DNA of 64,000 nucleotides from contig JAMPIV010006391.1 of assembly GCA_024509875.1 (NCBI GenBank), positions 372,001 through 436,000 of the forward strand, written 5' to 3'. Each line of letters starts with the position of its first letter. Position 1 is the first letter of the stretch. The DNA comes from Oreohelix idahoensis. Lineage: Eukaryota > Mollusca > Gastropoda > Stylommatophora > Oreohelicidae. Shown one piece after another: positions 23,123-39,584 of the stretch. The translations under genes and the position numbers were made by a program. Under the pieces are notes generated by a model, which had not been told where the DNA came from, searched no databases, and saw only the letters and a list, made by a program, of their open reading frames with translations.

Positions 23123-25066
23123 CTAAATCTGCAGGCCTGTCGCCAGGACGAAGTCCACAGTCTTTTCCAGGTCGGCGCGGCAGCCCCATAGCTTCTGCTG
23201 GAGCTCATCACCTTTTGGCCAGGTCGCACATCGCAATTTATCATGGGTTGGACAGTTCTGGAGAATGTGTTCTGGAGTCTGGATATCAGTTCCACATGGG
23301 CATTCATTCGTGTGGGATATCTTGAGGCGATAGAGATGTCCAAGTAATCTGCAGTGACCAGTTCTCAGGCGGAAAATTGTCGTCTGTTGGTGTCTGTTTA
23401 GGTGGTGGATTGGGTCATCTCTGCTGTATATATCCCCTTCCTCCTTCCACTGATTTTTGTACTTGTTGTGGATGATGGTTTTTGCTTCCCGATAGGGCAA
23501 TGGGTGGCTGTATTGTTCCATTTTACTGCCACTTCTTGATAGAGCATCTGCTTTCTCATTACCAGCGATTCCACAATGGGCAGGTAACCACTGAAGGGCA
23601 ATGGTTGATGACCTTTGGATGATGTTAAGCTCAGATCTGATCTCATTCATCATGTTATCATTTTTGGTGTTTTGTATTGATTCAAGTAATGACCTGCAGT
23701 CAGTGAAGATTACTATCTTAGCTTGTGGCTGCTGTTCAGGTCTGGTGAGGATCTTCAGGGCTTGCAGTAGTGCCATAGCTTCTGCCCTAAAATTGGAGGA
23801 GATCTTTCCAGTTGGGAAGGCCTTTCGGATGATCTTTCCATTTAGGAATCTTATAAAAATGCCTCCTCCACCGTTCTTTACTGCCCCCTCAGCAGATCCA
23901 TCTGTGTATACATGTGTCCACTCCTTCGGGTTGTACTTTTCTTCAATCATTTCTTGAGCCAAAGTTTTTAGTTGTTGAGGGGTCAGGTGGCCTTTCTTTT
24001 TTATTTCAGGGACTTCTGTGATGATAGATATATTTCCATGGCAGTCGTCTGGCTCCTCGTAATCAATTAACATTTCAATCTCAGTAGATCGATTTGGGAG
24101 GAGGTCTTCATGGCATCGATGCAGATGTTTGGAGATGTTTAGGAAGCTGGTTCTTTTCAGCCTGTTCTTAGTCACATTATAGAGTTTGGCATGCATTGGA
24201 TGACTTGGCATTCGTAGAAGCTTCTCACTGTGAGTGAATACCTTTTCCTCACGTCTGTCATCAAGAGAGCGGATGTTGGTGTATCGCTCCATTGCCTGGA
24301 TTGGAGAAGTCTTCATCCCTCCAGTGATTAGTCTAAGGCCTGAATTTTGCACTTTCCCTAGACATTCTGTGTTTGTTTTAGATGCTGTGGCCCAGGCTGA
24401 CATGCCATATTCAAGTACAGGTCTGACTGTGCCTGTATAGACTTTTTTAAGTATGTTGGTATTTGCCCCCCAACTTGTGCCAGCCAGTTTCTTCATAATA
24501 GAGAGCTTTCTTATTGCTCTCTGTTCTACTGCTTTTATGTGCGGCTTCCAGGTGAGTTTCTTATCCAACTTGACTCCTAGGTATGTTGGGTTTTCCTCCA
24601 TTGGAAGCTCACTTCCATTTAGCTGCAGTTTGATCGTTTCTCGGCGATTTGACAGAGAGAAGCAGGTTGCTACTGTCTTGGAGAGGTTTATCTGTACTCC
24701 CCAATCTGATGCCCATTTACCGATGGTATTTAGCGCTGCTTGCATCCTGAACTTCGCAGTAGGCAAATGTTCAGCAGCACACCAGGCAGCAAAATCGTCA
24801 GCATGAAGAGCCCTGGAGATATGCCCGGACAGTTTCTCTGCAGTATCATTTATATATATGATAAAAAGTGTGGGGGAGATAACTCCTCCTTGTGGCACAC
24901 CCTGTTGTAGAGTGACGCGATGGCTCAGTTTCCCATCAAGTTTTACTCTTGCTGTGCGGTATCGAAGAAAGTCCCGTATCCAGTTGAACATTCTCCCTTC
25001 AATTTTGCTGTTGAGCATCTTAAGGAGGAGTCCTTCTTTCCATACCTTATCAAAGGCTTTTGTCAA
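23123..25066 (-). pseudogene. LINE A: RT palm and thumb, RNase H, C-terminal zinc motif
   Basis: This 647-codon frame begins inside the RT at TKAFDKVWKEG, the first catalytic aspartate block. It continues with LQQGVPQGGVISPTLF and LHADDFAAW (here ADD replaces FADD). A type I RNase H follows at about residues 390-520: YTDGSA, FRAEAMALL, FTDCRS and AGNEKADALSR give the D-E-D-D set. The end carries FRLRTGH and HTNECPCG...HILQNC, the His/Cys module common to I-type LINEs. A 2-base insertion near 25085 separates it from the upstream RT frame. Confidence 0.9.
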
Positions 25067-25068
25067 GT

Positions 25069-26499
25069 CTACAAAAACCGCCAGTACTTTCTTTTTCTCC
25101 TGTGAAAGGCATTTTCTACTTCCTGGGCTAGATATACTAGTTGGTCTTCGGTACTGCGATTTTTCCTAAATGCTGACTGTGTGTTATCAAGCAGATGGTT
25201 TTTTTCCAGATGTTTCAGTAATCTTGAGTTCACCATTCTTTCCATTACCTTACCCAGACAGCTCAGTAGGCTAACTGGTCGGTAGCTGGACTTGCTTGTT
25301 TTCTCCTTTTGTTTCTTTCTGATGGGAACAATGATTGCTTCTCGCCATTGATCTGGAAATTTTCCAGTACTCCATGACTGATTGAAGATTAGGAGGAGCT
25401 TGTGCCTGGCTACAGGTCCAAGGTTCTTGATCATATCATTTGTGATGCCATCTTTTCCTGGAGCTTTTCTGTTCTTTAGTTTTGTTATGGCAGCACTGAG
25501 TTCTCTCATAGTAAGGGGTGACTTCATGCAGATATCTGGGTTTTGGTGCTTCAGTTTTTCTTTTACTTCCTTACGTACTTCTTGGATCCGTGCATGAAGT
25601 GATGTGGTGCTTTCTTCCTTGTAGAAATCTGCCAGGATGTTTGCTGCCATCTTTCCTGTGTGGTATTTTTCATTTTCCTTGATGACAGTCTTACAGTAGC
25701 TGGTTGTTGTTTCTTCATTTAGCACTTTTGTCAGATTCCAAAGCTTGCTTGAGTCCTTTTCCATGTTGAGACTGCTGGTCTTCTGGTGCCAGCTCCTTTG
25801 GATTTCAGCTTTCTTTTGTTCATTGAAAGCTTGTTTTATGCTGTTGTGCCTCTGTGTGTTCTCTAATGTGGGATTTTGCTCCATAGTTTCCCGTGCTTTA
25901 TTTAATTCACTATGGAGTTTTCCCAGGTTGTCACTCCAGTATGGTTTGTAGTCTCGTCGTTTACCTCGTGGAATTGACTTCTTTGCTGCTTGGATGATTG
26001 CCTCACTGATGATGGAGATGTTTTTATTGATGTTATTTGAGTGGGCAATGTTCTGACAGAAATTGTCGGCTTGTTCTTTAAAAATGTTCTAGTTTGCTTT
26101 TTTGAAATTCCAGCTAGGAGACATATTGATTTCTCCTGCACTTCTTATCTCAGATATCTGTAATGTGACTGGTACATGGTCACTTCCCCCAAGTTGAGTA
26201 TTTACTGTTCTGGTGGTGAGTCGATGTATGTCATCTGTAGCCATAGCAAGATCTGGTGTGCTCGTTGTTTTCCATACTCTGGAATAGAAGGTGGGCTTAT
26301 CCTCTGGTTGGTTTATTAGAATTAGTTTATTCTCTACCATCCAATCTTCCACCTCTTCTCCTCTTGGATCTGTTGCGTCATAGCCCCAGCTGGGTGAGTG
26401 GCTATTGAAGTCACCCATAATGAGGTGTCTCGATGCTGCAAGCTTCACTTTGTGTAGCTCCAGAGTTGTGGTTGGAGGGCTGTAGCAGTTTGTGATCAT
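25069..26499 (-). pseudogene. LINE A: endonuclease C-terminal half and RT fingers
   Basis: In one frame, broken by a TAG at 26089-26091 where a tryptophan codon is likely (KANWN context), the sequence gives NCYSPP, MGDFNSHSPSWGY and GGSDHVPVTL. These are APE-type endonuclease blocks. A linker follows, then the RT start: RKAPGKDGITNDM, WREAIIVPI and SYRPVSLLSCLGKVMERM. Copy B (27477-29097) holds the same linker and RT start without the stop. The frame is lost near 25085. Confidence 0.87.
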
Positions 26500-26594
26500 T
26501 AAGTCTCCACTGGGCAGCAGTAGTTGGACTGTTATGTATTCAAGTTCGTCCTCACCAGATCTGTGTGTCTCTACTGCTGGGATTGAGGTTTTAA

Positions 26595-27089
26595 TCAGTG
26601 TGTGAGGATTCCTCCCTTAGTTCTTTTTACCCTGTCTTGGCGGAAGGATTGGTATCCACGTACAAAGAATCGTTGGGTATCTTTTAGGTGAGTTTCTTGG
26701 ATGCAGATTATATCAATGTTATTTTCCGTGAGGAATTCTTGTAACTCCGGTTTCTTGTTCCTCACTCCTTCTGCATTCCATTGAGCCACTGTAAGATAGT
26801 GGGTTGGTTGGTCAGTTGCTCTACTTTGCCTTCCCCCGACCATTTGGTTGGCAAAGGCACCGGTTGCTTGGGTGGGCCCTTTCGAGGCCAGGGGCCCGGC
26901 TCCGCTCCTCCCCGGTTGTAGCTGATAGGAGCGACGCCATGACGTAAGTCGAGATTGTCGCATGACTCCATACCGCAAAAGCGTGTGTGTCCTAATTTTT
27001 CCCGGTGTCTGCGCCGTAGCTAACACACTCCGTCTTCGGCAGGCCGGGTTGTGTTTGTTGTTCAGGGTTGTCTCCCATAGCCTTTCCAT
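26595..27089 (-). pseudogene. LINE A: N-terminal region and start of the endonuclease
   Basis: This 164-codon frame ends with VAQWNAEGVRNKKPELQEFL, IDIICIQETHL and the GGILT block, the first half of an APE-type endonuclease (asparagine and glutamate motifs present). The frame stops at TGA just after GGILT because of an apparent CA insertion, and the enzyme continues in the next frame at 26592. The first 90 residues have no recognisable domain and the real start codon is unclear. Confidence 0.78.
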
Positions 27090-27400
27090 CTCCCGGTGGT
27101 AGCTGCAAGGCAGCAGATTGGTTTGTTTACCGAGGTTTACCTTCCCCGTGGCTAGAGCTTATAGCGGCTCTTACTCGCTTGATGCACCCGTCATAGGACA
27201 TATGGGGGATTTCAGTGGGGGTATCAGTGCCACCTGTTACCCCTCCCCGTCCTGCTGGGAGGACATCGCCGTTTGGTCCGCGACTGCTTATTCGTCCAGC
27301 AACGCTGACTTAATTCGCAGCTGACACACCATATCTGGAGGTCGTTCCACTATCCGCCACCCGTGGACGCGCCTGGTTGGGGTCGGTCGCCCCTTTGCCA

Positions 27401-27402
<2 letters not shown>

Positions 27403-27476
<74 letters not shown>
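27403..27476. repeat. (TA)n tract between LINE A and LINE B
   Basis: A TA repeat of about 74 bp lies between the 5' end of LINE A and the start of the inverted partial copy B. A short TGTATATT junction follows. Confidence 0.95.
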
Positions 27477-27482
<6 letters not shown>

Positions 27483-28263
27483 TGCCCACTCAAATAACAT
27501 CAATAAAAACATCTCCATCATCAGTGAGGCAATCATCCAAGCAGCAAAGAAGTCAATTCCACGAGGTAAACGACGAGACTACAAACCATACTGGAGTGAC
27601 AACCTGGGAAAACTCCATAGTGAATTAAATAAAGCACGGGAAACTATGGAGCAAAATCCCACATTAGAGAACACACAGAGGCACAACAGCATAAAACAAG
27701 CTTTCAATGAACAAAAGAAAGCTGAAATCCAAAGGAGCTGGCACCAGAAGACCAGCAGTCTCAACATGGAAAAGGACTCAAGCAAGCTTTGGAATCTGAC
27801 AAAAGTGCTAAATGAAGAAACAACAACCAGCTACTGTAAGACTGTCATCAAGGAAAATGAAAAATACCACACAGGAAAGATGGCAGCAAACATCCTGGCA
27901 GATTTCTACAAGGAAGAAAGCACCACATCACTTTCACATGCACGGATCCAAGAAGTACGTAAGGAAGTAAAAGAAAAACTGAAGCACCAAAACCCAGATA
28001 TCTGCATGAAGTCACCCCTTACTATGAGAGAACTCAGTGCTGCCATAACAAAACTAAAGAACAGAAAAGCTCCAGGAAAAGATGGCATCACAAATGATAT
28101 GATCAAGAACCTTGGACCTGTAGCCAGGCACAAGCTCCTCCTAATCTTCAATCAGTCATGGAGTACTGGAAAATTTCCAGATCAATGGCGAGAAGCAATC
28201 ATTGTTCCCATCAGAAAGAAAACAAAAGGAGAAAACAAGCAAGTCCAGCTACCGACCAGTTAG
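27475..28263 (+). pseudogene. LINE B: linker and RT fingers
   Basis: This 262-codon frame matches the LINE A frame of 25069-26052, including the RT start RKAPGKDGITNDM and WREAIIVPI. One extra A in an A-run near 28220 shifts the frame, so it ends after KTKGEN. The apparent start near MYIAHSN is created by the (TA)n junction. Confidence 0.88.
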
Positions 28264-29096
28264 CCTACTGAGCTGTCTGGGTAAGGTAATGGAAAGAATG
28301 GTGAACTCAAGATTACTGAAACATCTGGAAAAAAACCATCTGCTTGATAACACACAGTCAGCATTTAGGAAAAATCGCAGTACCGAAGACCAACTAGTAT
28401 ATCTAGCCCAGGAAGTAGAAAATGCCTTTCAGGAGAAAAAGAAAGTACTGGCGGTTTTTGTAGACTTGACAAAAGCCTTTGATAAGGTATGGAAAGAAGG
28501 ACTCCTCCTTAAGATGCTCAACAGCAAAATTGAAGGGAGAATGTTCAACTGGATACGGGACTTTCTTCGATACCGCACAGCAAGAGTAAAACTTGATGGG
28601 AAACTGAGCCATCGCGTCACTCTACAACAGGGTGTGCCACAAGGAGGAGTTATCTCCCCCACACTTTTTATCATATATATAAATGATATTGCAGAGAAAC
28701 TGTCCGGGCATATCTCCAGGGCTCTTCATGCTGACGATTTTGCTGCCTGGTGTGCTGCTGAACATTTGCCTACTGCGAAGTTCAGGATGCAAGCAGCGCT
28801 AAATACCATCGGTAAATGGGCATCAGATTGGGGAGTACAGATAAACCTCTCCAAGACAGTAGCAACCTGCTTCTCTCTGTCAAATCGCCGAGAAACGATC
28901 AAACTGCAGCTAAATGGAAGTGAGCTTCCAATGGAGGAAAACCCAACATACCTAGGAGTCAAGTTGGATAAGAGACTCACCTGGAAGCCGCACATAAAAG
29001 CAGTAGAACAGAGAGCAATAAGAAAGCTCTCTATTATGAAGAAACTGGCTGGCACAAGTTGGGGGGCAAATACCAACATACTTAAAAAAGTCTATA

Positions 29097-29097
<1 letters not shown>
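27477..29097 (+). mobile_element. LINE B: partial copy of LINE A in inverted orientation
   Basis: This segment is the reverse complement of about 24436-26052 of LINE A with only a few differences, for example one extra codon near 27933. It lacks the endonuclease at one end and the RT thumb, RNase H and tail at the other. Ordinary LINE truncation removes only the 5' end, so losing the 3' end needs another event. The copy stops exactly where the palindrome at 29097 begins. Confidence 0.9.

Positions 29098-29113
<16 letters not shown>
28202..29113 (+). pseudogene. LINE B: RT palm
   Basis: The frame continues the RT after the lesion near 28220: SYRPVSLLSCLGKVMERM, VFVDLTKAFDKVWKEG, GVPQGGVISPTLF and LHADDFAAW. 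Copy B lacks the 2-base insertion that breaks LINE A at this block, so the two copies carry different lesions. Real LINE similarity ends at 29097; the last residues come from the palindrome. Confidence 0.88.
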
Positions 29114-29636
<523 letters not shown>

Positions 29637-31096
29637 TGGGCCACACAGGTCGTAGCCCGAAGACTCAACAATATTATAAAGTTTCTGGTTGCTTATACAC
29701 TTATAAGACCAATGGACCATACGACCATAATTCATAAGACATAAGTTCATATGACCATAATTTCATATGACCCTAAGACCGCTAGTTCGATGAGTTTTTT
29801 TGATCAGCCTAGATTTTAGGAAAGACAAATAAACATTTAACCAAAATATCAATATTATATCTAACACGTGTTAAGGCAAGACCTCTTTAACCACTACGTT
29901 ATTAAATTAGATTATAAGCCACAAATGTCTAGCTTATTCTATCGCTTTTAACGCGTGATATGAACACTAGTCATTTATAAAATTACAAAAAATGGATATA
30001 AGTAAATAATATATACCGTCAGTAGCCAGTTCTTTAATGTATGTACTAGTCAATTATAGCATCTTTTTCTGGGAAATAGCGAGTAATTACATTTACGTTA
30101 CAGCTGAAAAAATTAGCTATATGTTATTTAATACGCTATTCAATTTAACACAGAAAATCCCAGTGAAATATAATTAAAAAAAACTATTAACACACTAAAT
30201 CACTTAACGGCTAGTATATAAATTACCGCAAAGAGAGAAAGATGGAAACAACTCCACGAATCTAAGCATTCACTTTGTACGAAAAACTCTTAGGATACCG
30301 AGCTAGTTATTTCTGAAAATTCTCTGAGCAACTGATGACTTTTGGGGAGACGGGGTATATATCCATAAAAGCCGTTCTTTCGCTCCTTAATGCGAAATTC
30401 GCTCCTACGGCCAGGGCCGGGCACATCTACGGTTCGATTCCTGAATGAAAGGTTTTTTCTTCACCTCTGCCGACCGACAACCTCTGGCTTGTCATTGATT
30501 ATCCCCGCCTGCCGAATATCAGCTACGTAAGTTATTTGCCCTGAAAATTTAACAATCCAAGGTACGTCTCAGACTTATCGCCCTTGATTCTTCAAAGAAA
30601 CTGTTAACGCCTGGCATCTGCCCGCGTGTTTCCCTGATCAAAGAACGATTACGCCTGCGCACTTCGCTCTGTTCCACCGTGCTTTATTGCCAGACGGCTC
30701 GCGTGTTAATTGCGATAGTGAATGAGGCGTTAATGTAGCAAAAAAATTATAACCCTAGATGGGGGGTGGGGGGGGCAAAAGTGGACGTTCACTGCTGCAC
30801 TATTTACATATGTGACAGTCCTTTGCATTTAAATTGAATAGTTTTATATTTACTTTACATTCAAATGAACAGGTTAATAGTATGGATAGAATATGTTACA
30901 TTAACATCTACACTGATGGAAAATTGTTCACAATATAGCTTAAATATCATTTACATCTACACTGATTGAAAAGCTTTGAAACTTTCATTAATTTTAAAGT
31001 GAATATGTTTTTACAATCATTTACACTGGTTTGAAAATGTAGATATTATAATTAGAATGTACATCATTTCTTTCATCTTTCCCTCCTTGCTCCATA
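29637..31096. other. Stretch without a supported gene
   Basis: From 29700 to 29790 short ATGACCATAA-like words recur. A B-box-like GGTTCGATTCC lies near 30430 without a partner A box. A G-rich run (30761-30775) could form a quadruplex. No coding feature is supported. Confidence 0.45.
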
Positions 31097-31290
31097 TGGA
31101 ACTTGGGACTACCGATGCTTTTAGTTCTCTGTAAGAAACTAGCAATAAAGCAGTCACCAGCCCGTGCAGTGGTGGTTTATGAAATCATCATTCTATATGA
31201 TGAGGTCGCCAACCTCAAATGACTTGGACATCCACTAGCACTTTTCACATTAATATTCACATAGCAATATATAAATATTAGTTCACGTTA
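31097..31290. repeat. Diverged dispersed repeat, copy 1
   Basis: The segment with GTGGTTTATGA and GAGGTCGCCAACCTCA resembles 34207-34390 at roughly 70 percent by eye over at least 120 bases. The family is not recognised. Confidence 0.5.
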
Positions 31291-34206
<2,916 letters not shown>

Positions 34207-34390
34207 TCGGAGTATGGGATCACCTATGCTGTCGGTTGTCCGCGCGACTAGCCAGAAGAAATCACCAGTGCTTGCTGTAGTGGTTTATGAATATACTATT
34301 TTCGTATGTTGAGGTTGCCAGCCTCATATATAACCACTTAGCAAGAAAAATATGTCAAATTCACATTTGTAATATACATGTTACACTTAC
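34207..34390. repeat. Diverged dispersed repeat, copy 2
   Basis: The segment matches 31097-31290 in the same orientation, with TAGTGGTTTATGA and TGAGGTTGCCAGCCTCA. It lies just outside element 2. Confidence 0.5.
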
Positions 34391-34917
34391 TCCAATTGGG
34401 TTATACACAATCTCCTCGCACAGTTTAGAATGGACATGAGCAATTTAGGTTATATGCTCTCGAATCACTTGGTCTGGAAATTTTGAATCTCTTTTATGAC
34501 GGGGGAATCTGCGAAACACTTGGTCTGGGAAAGTTTCTCTTATGACGGGTGATCCAATTCATTAGGTATCCAGTCCTAATATTTAAAGTCCTGATCCCTT
34601 AATTAAGTTTTCAGAGTTTGTATTTAAACATGCGGGTTTACTCTTAAATTTTCAGAGCTGCCCAAATACTCGATCTCTAACTTATAAGTATGGAATTATA
34701 GGTAAAATCCTTCTTGCTCTGGCTTTTTGGAGTTGCTGGTTTGAAGTTGCGAAGCTGTCTGTGTTCTGTGTCTCTGATTTCGCTAGATTATATCTCTCAT
34801 TCTCAGTTCAAAACACATATGGTACTTCCGTCGATATTTCCAACAAAATTCAATGTTTATTCCGGCTCTCACTTCAATCTAATCGTAAGCTCTTTTGCAC
34901 TATGTGGGTAGGGGTGT

Positions 34918-36073
34918 TGTTGCGTCCTTTTGGGTTCCTTAACAGTATAATAGTTGACATAGTCTTACTACTGTTAAGAGGGTACGCATCAACAAATGTG
35001 GTAAGAATATATTTGTAAATTTAATTCATCGCGCACAGGAGCGCACATATTTGTGGGTAAGTATTTTGCGTTTTGTTGCTAAAGATTAGATGACGTAGTG
35101 ACCTCAGTGAGAGATGTCATAGATGGTATGGAAGTCAGACTTTGGTCTGTTTTGTTCAAATCCCATATTGGGTAACTTCATGTGATTACTACTTGAAACG
35201 GCCTTCCAAGTGGAAGCTATTGCCGTGTGGTTCTCACCGTAAGTCTCTTTTCATTGAAGTAAATGAAGATAAATATTTATGTCGTTTTTACTATGTTGGA
35301 ATCTAGTCAGGACACCCAATTCGGGTGTACTGAAATGGATCGAAGTTAAAGGAGATTAGTGGATCCAGCTGATTATTTTTTAAGTACGTGCCACTTGAAC
35401 GAACTGTATTTCCATACGTAAAATACAAAAAAATATCAAGTATATTTCCGCCGTCCTTCGGATTGCGGCAGATGATGAGAGGTCAATTGAATTCAGGACT
35501 TAGGATTTAAAAATGCTTTGTTTACTATGACGCCTCAATTATGATGATCGAATATCCTATGTATATTATTTACGAGGCCATTTGAAGATGGAATTTTCGT
35601 TGATGTCTTATATACCTCATGACCATAAGATGTACGGCTGCCCTTGAAAGGTCAGTCGTTATAACATTATATATGGAGTCAGCTCATGATATATTGCTTG
35701 ATCATCCATGAACATTGATGCTTTATTTAAGATGTCCTGTCGTGTATTCATCAATATGACTGTCATCAGATTATCTGATCTGAATCGTAAGAATGTATGG
35801 ACATTTCGTCATGTGGAGTAACCTACAAACGTCTATGACAGAGAATGTGTACTCTGCCTGTCCTGTTGTACGTCAAACGTGTTTGTTAAATAAACTGTAT
35901 GAAAATCTACTCAAGAGTTCCAGTATACTTCGGTTGGCACTGGTATTGATTGACGTGCCCTGTTCATGTTCCTGTTGCCTGATCGCCACCCAACTAAATA
36001 TTATTCGCGTTATAAGCACAAGTAGTCAAATAGTCTTCACTGTCAACACGACACTACAAAAATGACAACTACA
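34918..36073 (+). repeat. 5' LTR of element 2
   Basis: The LTR has TG...CA ends, TGTTGCGTCC at the start and AACTACA at the end. A TATATA box lies near 35667 and an AATAAA near 35888. It is flanked on the left by GGTGT. Confidence 0.94.
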
Positions 36074-37121
36074 GTTTGGTTGGCCAGTGTGCTGTGAAAT
36101 AACAAGTTTCAAGGAAACGAATTTCCATGAAAGAATCGGTTGAAATCTTGGGAGCTTTCAAGGCGACAACAACTTGGATTTGACTTTCAATTGTAACGGC
36201 TATTCAAGGTCAAGTGGACCTCAACTACCACCATCAACTTTGGACACTGTCACTTGTTACGTTAACTCGTTCAGTATACCTTATTTGTGCAGCGTCAGAA
36301 TGCCAACATCGCAAACTCTGTGAGGGCCAGAAAATTTTTTTTCTAACAAAACAGATAAGTAAAATTGAGTGTGTTCCATCACCGTTACATGTTAGCTGAG
36401 CCCTTTTCTTTGAATATGTCCATTTGTATTTTCTATGTTTTAAGTTCCATGTGTAATGTGGGCGGTTGGGTCTGGTGGCTTACGAAGGAAACATCCCAGT
36501 TTCACCCCAGGGCCTTCGTGAGTGTTCTGTAGGGACACATTTTTACAGACTTCCCGCAGTAGAATGTTCCGACACATGAGTGTTGATGGATTTTTTCAGT
36601 CCACTGTGTTTGGTTCTCTGTGAACTATAATTGTTTAGATGTGACGTTAAGTCCTAATTATTGTTTTCGTAGTTAATTCTTTATAGGTACTTTATTTTCA
36701 TGATGTATTTTGTTCGTCGACGTCCGTCTAAATCTGGCTATCGTTTATTTTTATACACCTTTTGTGTTTATACCTTGTGTTGTTACTTGTCTTGTCAATT
36801 TTTCTTCGCAGTTTTCATTGCATTCTTTGCAAAGTTCTCTTTTTAGTTCTACTTTGTGGTTCGTTTGATTTCTGCGAACGTTTTCATTTGTCATTTTTAT
36901 CTTGTCTTTGTCGCTATTGTCACATTGTCTATTTCTTTTGTACTCTGATAATATTTTAATGCATAATTTGATTCTTTGATTATTCACATTATTGATAATT
37001 AGCGAGTATTTGGTGCAGTTCTTAGGACAGGAACTCAGTGCACTTATAATAGAGTAATAAATTTTAAATCATTTGATAAAATCTTTCTAAGTAAGTAAGA
37101 TTACAAATACATTTGTCATAA
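36074..37121 (+). other. Element 2 leader with candidate primer-binding site
   Basis: Three bases after the LTR, TGGTTGGCCAGTG begins with the expected TGG and resembles the element 1 site (TGG..G.CCAG pattern). The rest of the leader has no supported gene. Confidence 0.5.
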
Positions 37122-39543
37122 TGGCAACTTTAGATTATTTTTTTAAGCAAGCTTAAGCCTTGATATGGTTCCTGAAGAAGTCAAACAATTTGCACTTGTC
37201 GAATATGACAAGGCTCAGAAGTTGGAAGAAAAAAAATTAGAAATGGAACTTGAGAGTAAGAAACTAGCCGCTCAGGAAAATGAAAGAAAACTTCAATTGG
37301 AAATGGAAAATAGGAGATTGGCAGCTGAAGAAAATGAAAAAAGATTTCAGCTTGAATCTGCTGAAAATGAAAATAGAAGACAGCATGAACAAAAATTGAT
37401 GGCACTGGAACTTGAAAAAATTAGATTAACAAATGAAGGTAATGCTCAAAATGCTCAGTTTGTTCACAACTCTTCTAACAAAGACAGTATTAAGCATGTA
37501 AACTTAAAATTGCCAGTATTCAAACCAAATTCAGATGACATACTATTTTACCTGGATAGAATTCAAACAATTTGCAAAGCAAATAAGATTGACAAATCAC
37601 AGTATTGCGCACATTTATTGCCATTACTTGCAGGTGATGCATTAACAGTATTTAATCTGTTGAAAGACACTGACAAAATTGATTACAATATTGTCAGAGC
37701 TGCTTTGCTTAAAGAATTCCAATTAAACGAAGATGGTAATAGACAAATATTTAAATCTCTAAAACCTGAAAGTGGAAAGGATTTTGGTGACTTTATCTCA
37801 CTCATACGTCTTACATTCGACCGATGGGTTGAGCTATCCAAAATAGAACGTTCTTATGATGCTCTGGTAGACTTATTACTGCGTGATAAGGTCTTGTCTT
37901 CGGTTAACCCGTTATTTCTTTCATTCTTACATGGACGTAAACCAACAAATATGATTGAAATGGAGCAAAACTGTAGAAATTATTGTACTGCACACCCAAA
38001 CATGGTAGTTAGCAATTCTCTTGTCAAAGACGAATTGCCTGTTGCATTTGCCGTGCAACAAGGAAATCATTTCCGTCATCGCTCTCTCAGCAATGATCGG
38101 AACTTTAAAAAGGGAGATAACAAGAATTACAATTCTTTTAAAGGGAAATCATTTCGACATGCATCTCCATATAATCAAAATTGGGGTCAATCTCACAGAT
38201 CACGGGATTTTAATAGGAATTATCCTGGAAATTATCAAGGTGATAATTACAATCATAATTGGCAATCCAGATCGAATTTTGCTAATAAACGACATTGTTC
38301 ACCAAACAAACAATATGGTCAAAAGGACTATAGTCATAACAATAATTGGCGAGCTAACCAAAATTGTAATCCCAATACACATGATAATTATAGCAGTTTT
38401 AGAAACAATAGTAAAAATCGATCTCGTGGTAGAGATAGATCTTCAAACGGTAGATCGCATCATCAGACAAATTCTGCTATGCATGATACTCAGGTTAATT
38501 TAAATCAGGATATAGATGTTACTTCTCATAATGCATCATCTTGTTCTCTTGATTTTGAGCAGGCTAAACTTTGCCACGAATGCACAACTCTATTCCAGCC
38601 CAAGGCGATCACAACGCTGAGTTGCGGACATGTGTTACAAAGCCTTCCTGCGATGTCTACGGCCATGTCGGCTTCGACACATAACGGAACAGGGTCTCTT
38701 AAGTTAAATAGAGGATTTGTTAATGGAATTGCTGTCTCTGTACTTTTTGACACAAGTTGTAGCACCATCGGCGTCAGACAGTCGTTGATCGACCCTTCTT
38801 GCGCAACAGGGAAAACTGTGAAGTGTGTCACTTTCGGCGGAACAGTTGAGACGTTTCCCACAGCAATTATTGATATTGATATACCATTTTTTACAGGAAA
38901 AATACACGCCTGTCTTCTTTCAGCACCAATTTGTGACTTGATAATTGGTCGCGTACATGGGTTTAAAGATTGTACCCCACAGCAAATTGCTGCTTGCGAA
39001 AAGCAACACTTACATGCTGCTTATGCAGTCGCCACTATGCCTAAATCTCATTACCAGTTACATTCAGCAAACGTGATACGTTCAGCTAATGTGTTGGGAA
39101 CTTTTATTAATAATGATACTATTATACATTATACTAACTTTGGTGCTCCTTTGAGCCCTTTACGACATGCTTCGCTTCAGCAACACTCTAATCGTAATGA
39201 TTCTTTATGTGCTATCCAAGAGGAAGACTCCTCTGTGGTATGTGATACGCACACTTCCTTTGACACGTCAACTGAATCTGCATTCAGTCACAGGGATTCC
39301 AATCCCTATCCTTCACAGACTTGTGAGTTCGTTACCACATGTACTGATTTATTTCGTCGTACATTGGTATTTCTTGTAGGACTATTTCACTTCCTTTCGG
39401 GGCCGGTTAGCTCAGTATCTAGCTGGTCATGTGCTTTTTATCGCACTCACTACTCTTCTTTTAAATTTCAATACCCATCCAGATTCACACATGCCTGGTT
39501 TGGTATCTGTATTATATTTCTAAACCTCTACACCTCACGGTAG
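37122..39543 (+). pseudogene. gag: Element 2 gag and protease, with integrase deleted
   Basis: The ancestral start is probably the ATG at 37122 (MATLDYF, as in element 1). A 1-base lesion near 37148 puts it out of frame, and the long 792-codon frame starts at 37165. Residues 1-100 are a charged coiled coil, here fused in frame to the capsid domain (about 110-290). An Asn/Arg/His-rich stretch follows, then LCHEC and SCGH (about 469-490). The protease block reads LFDTSCS near 525, so the usual DSG/DTG glycine is replaced by serine. After CTPQQIAA the integrase seen in element 1 is absent. The text resumes near LCAIQEED, a linker that follows integrase in element 1, and ends in a hydrophobic stretch. 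Confidence 0.87.
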
Positions 39544-39571
39544 AAGGGGAACGACTAAGTAAGTAAGTAAG
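39523..39571 (+). mobile_element. 49-bp LINE 3' end insertion with 13-bp target duplication
   Basis: The 49 bases match the last bases of LINE D (55043-55091), including its TAAG-repeat tail. TATTATATTTCTA (39510-39522) and TATTATAATTCTA (39572-39584) flank it, a 13-bp duplication with one mismatch. Taking out the insert plus one duplication (62 bases) brings the flanking frames into register, which supports a true insertion into an open frame. Confidence 0.88.
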
Positions 39572-39584
39572 TATTATAATTCTA

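Noticed and set aside
30405..30445. B-box-like GGTTCGATTCC on the plus strand
   Set aside because: No A box or cloverleaf nearby; a lone 11-base match is expected by chance in 64 kb.
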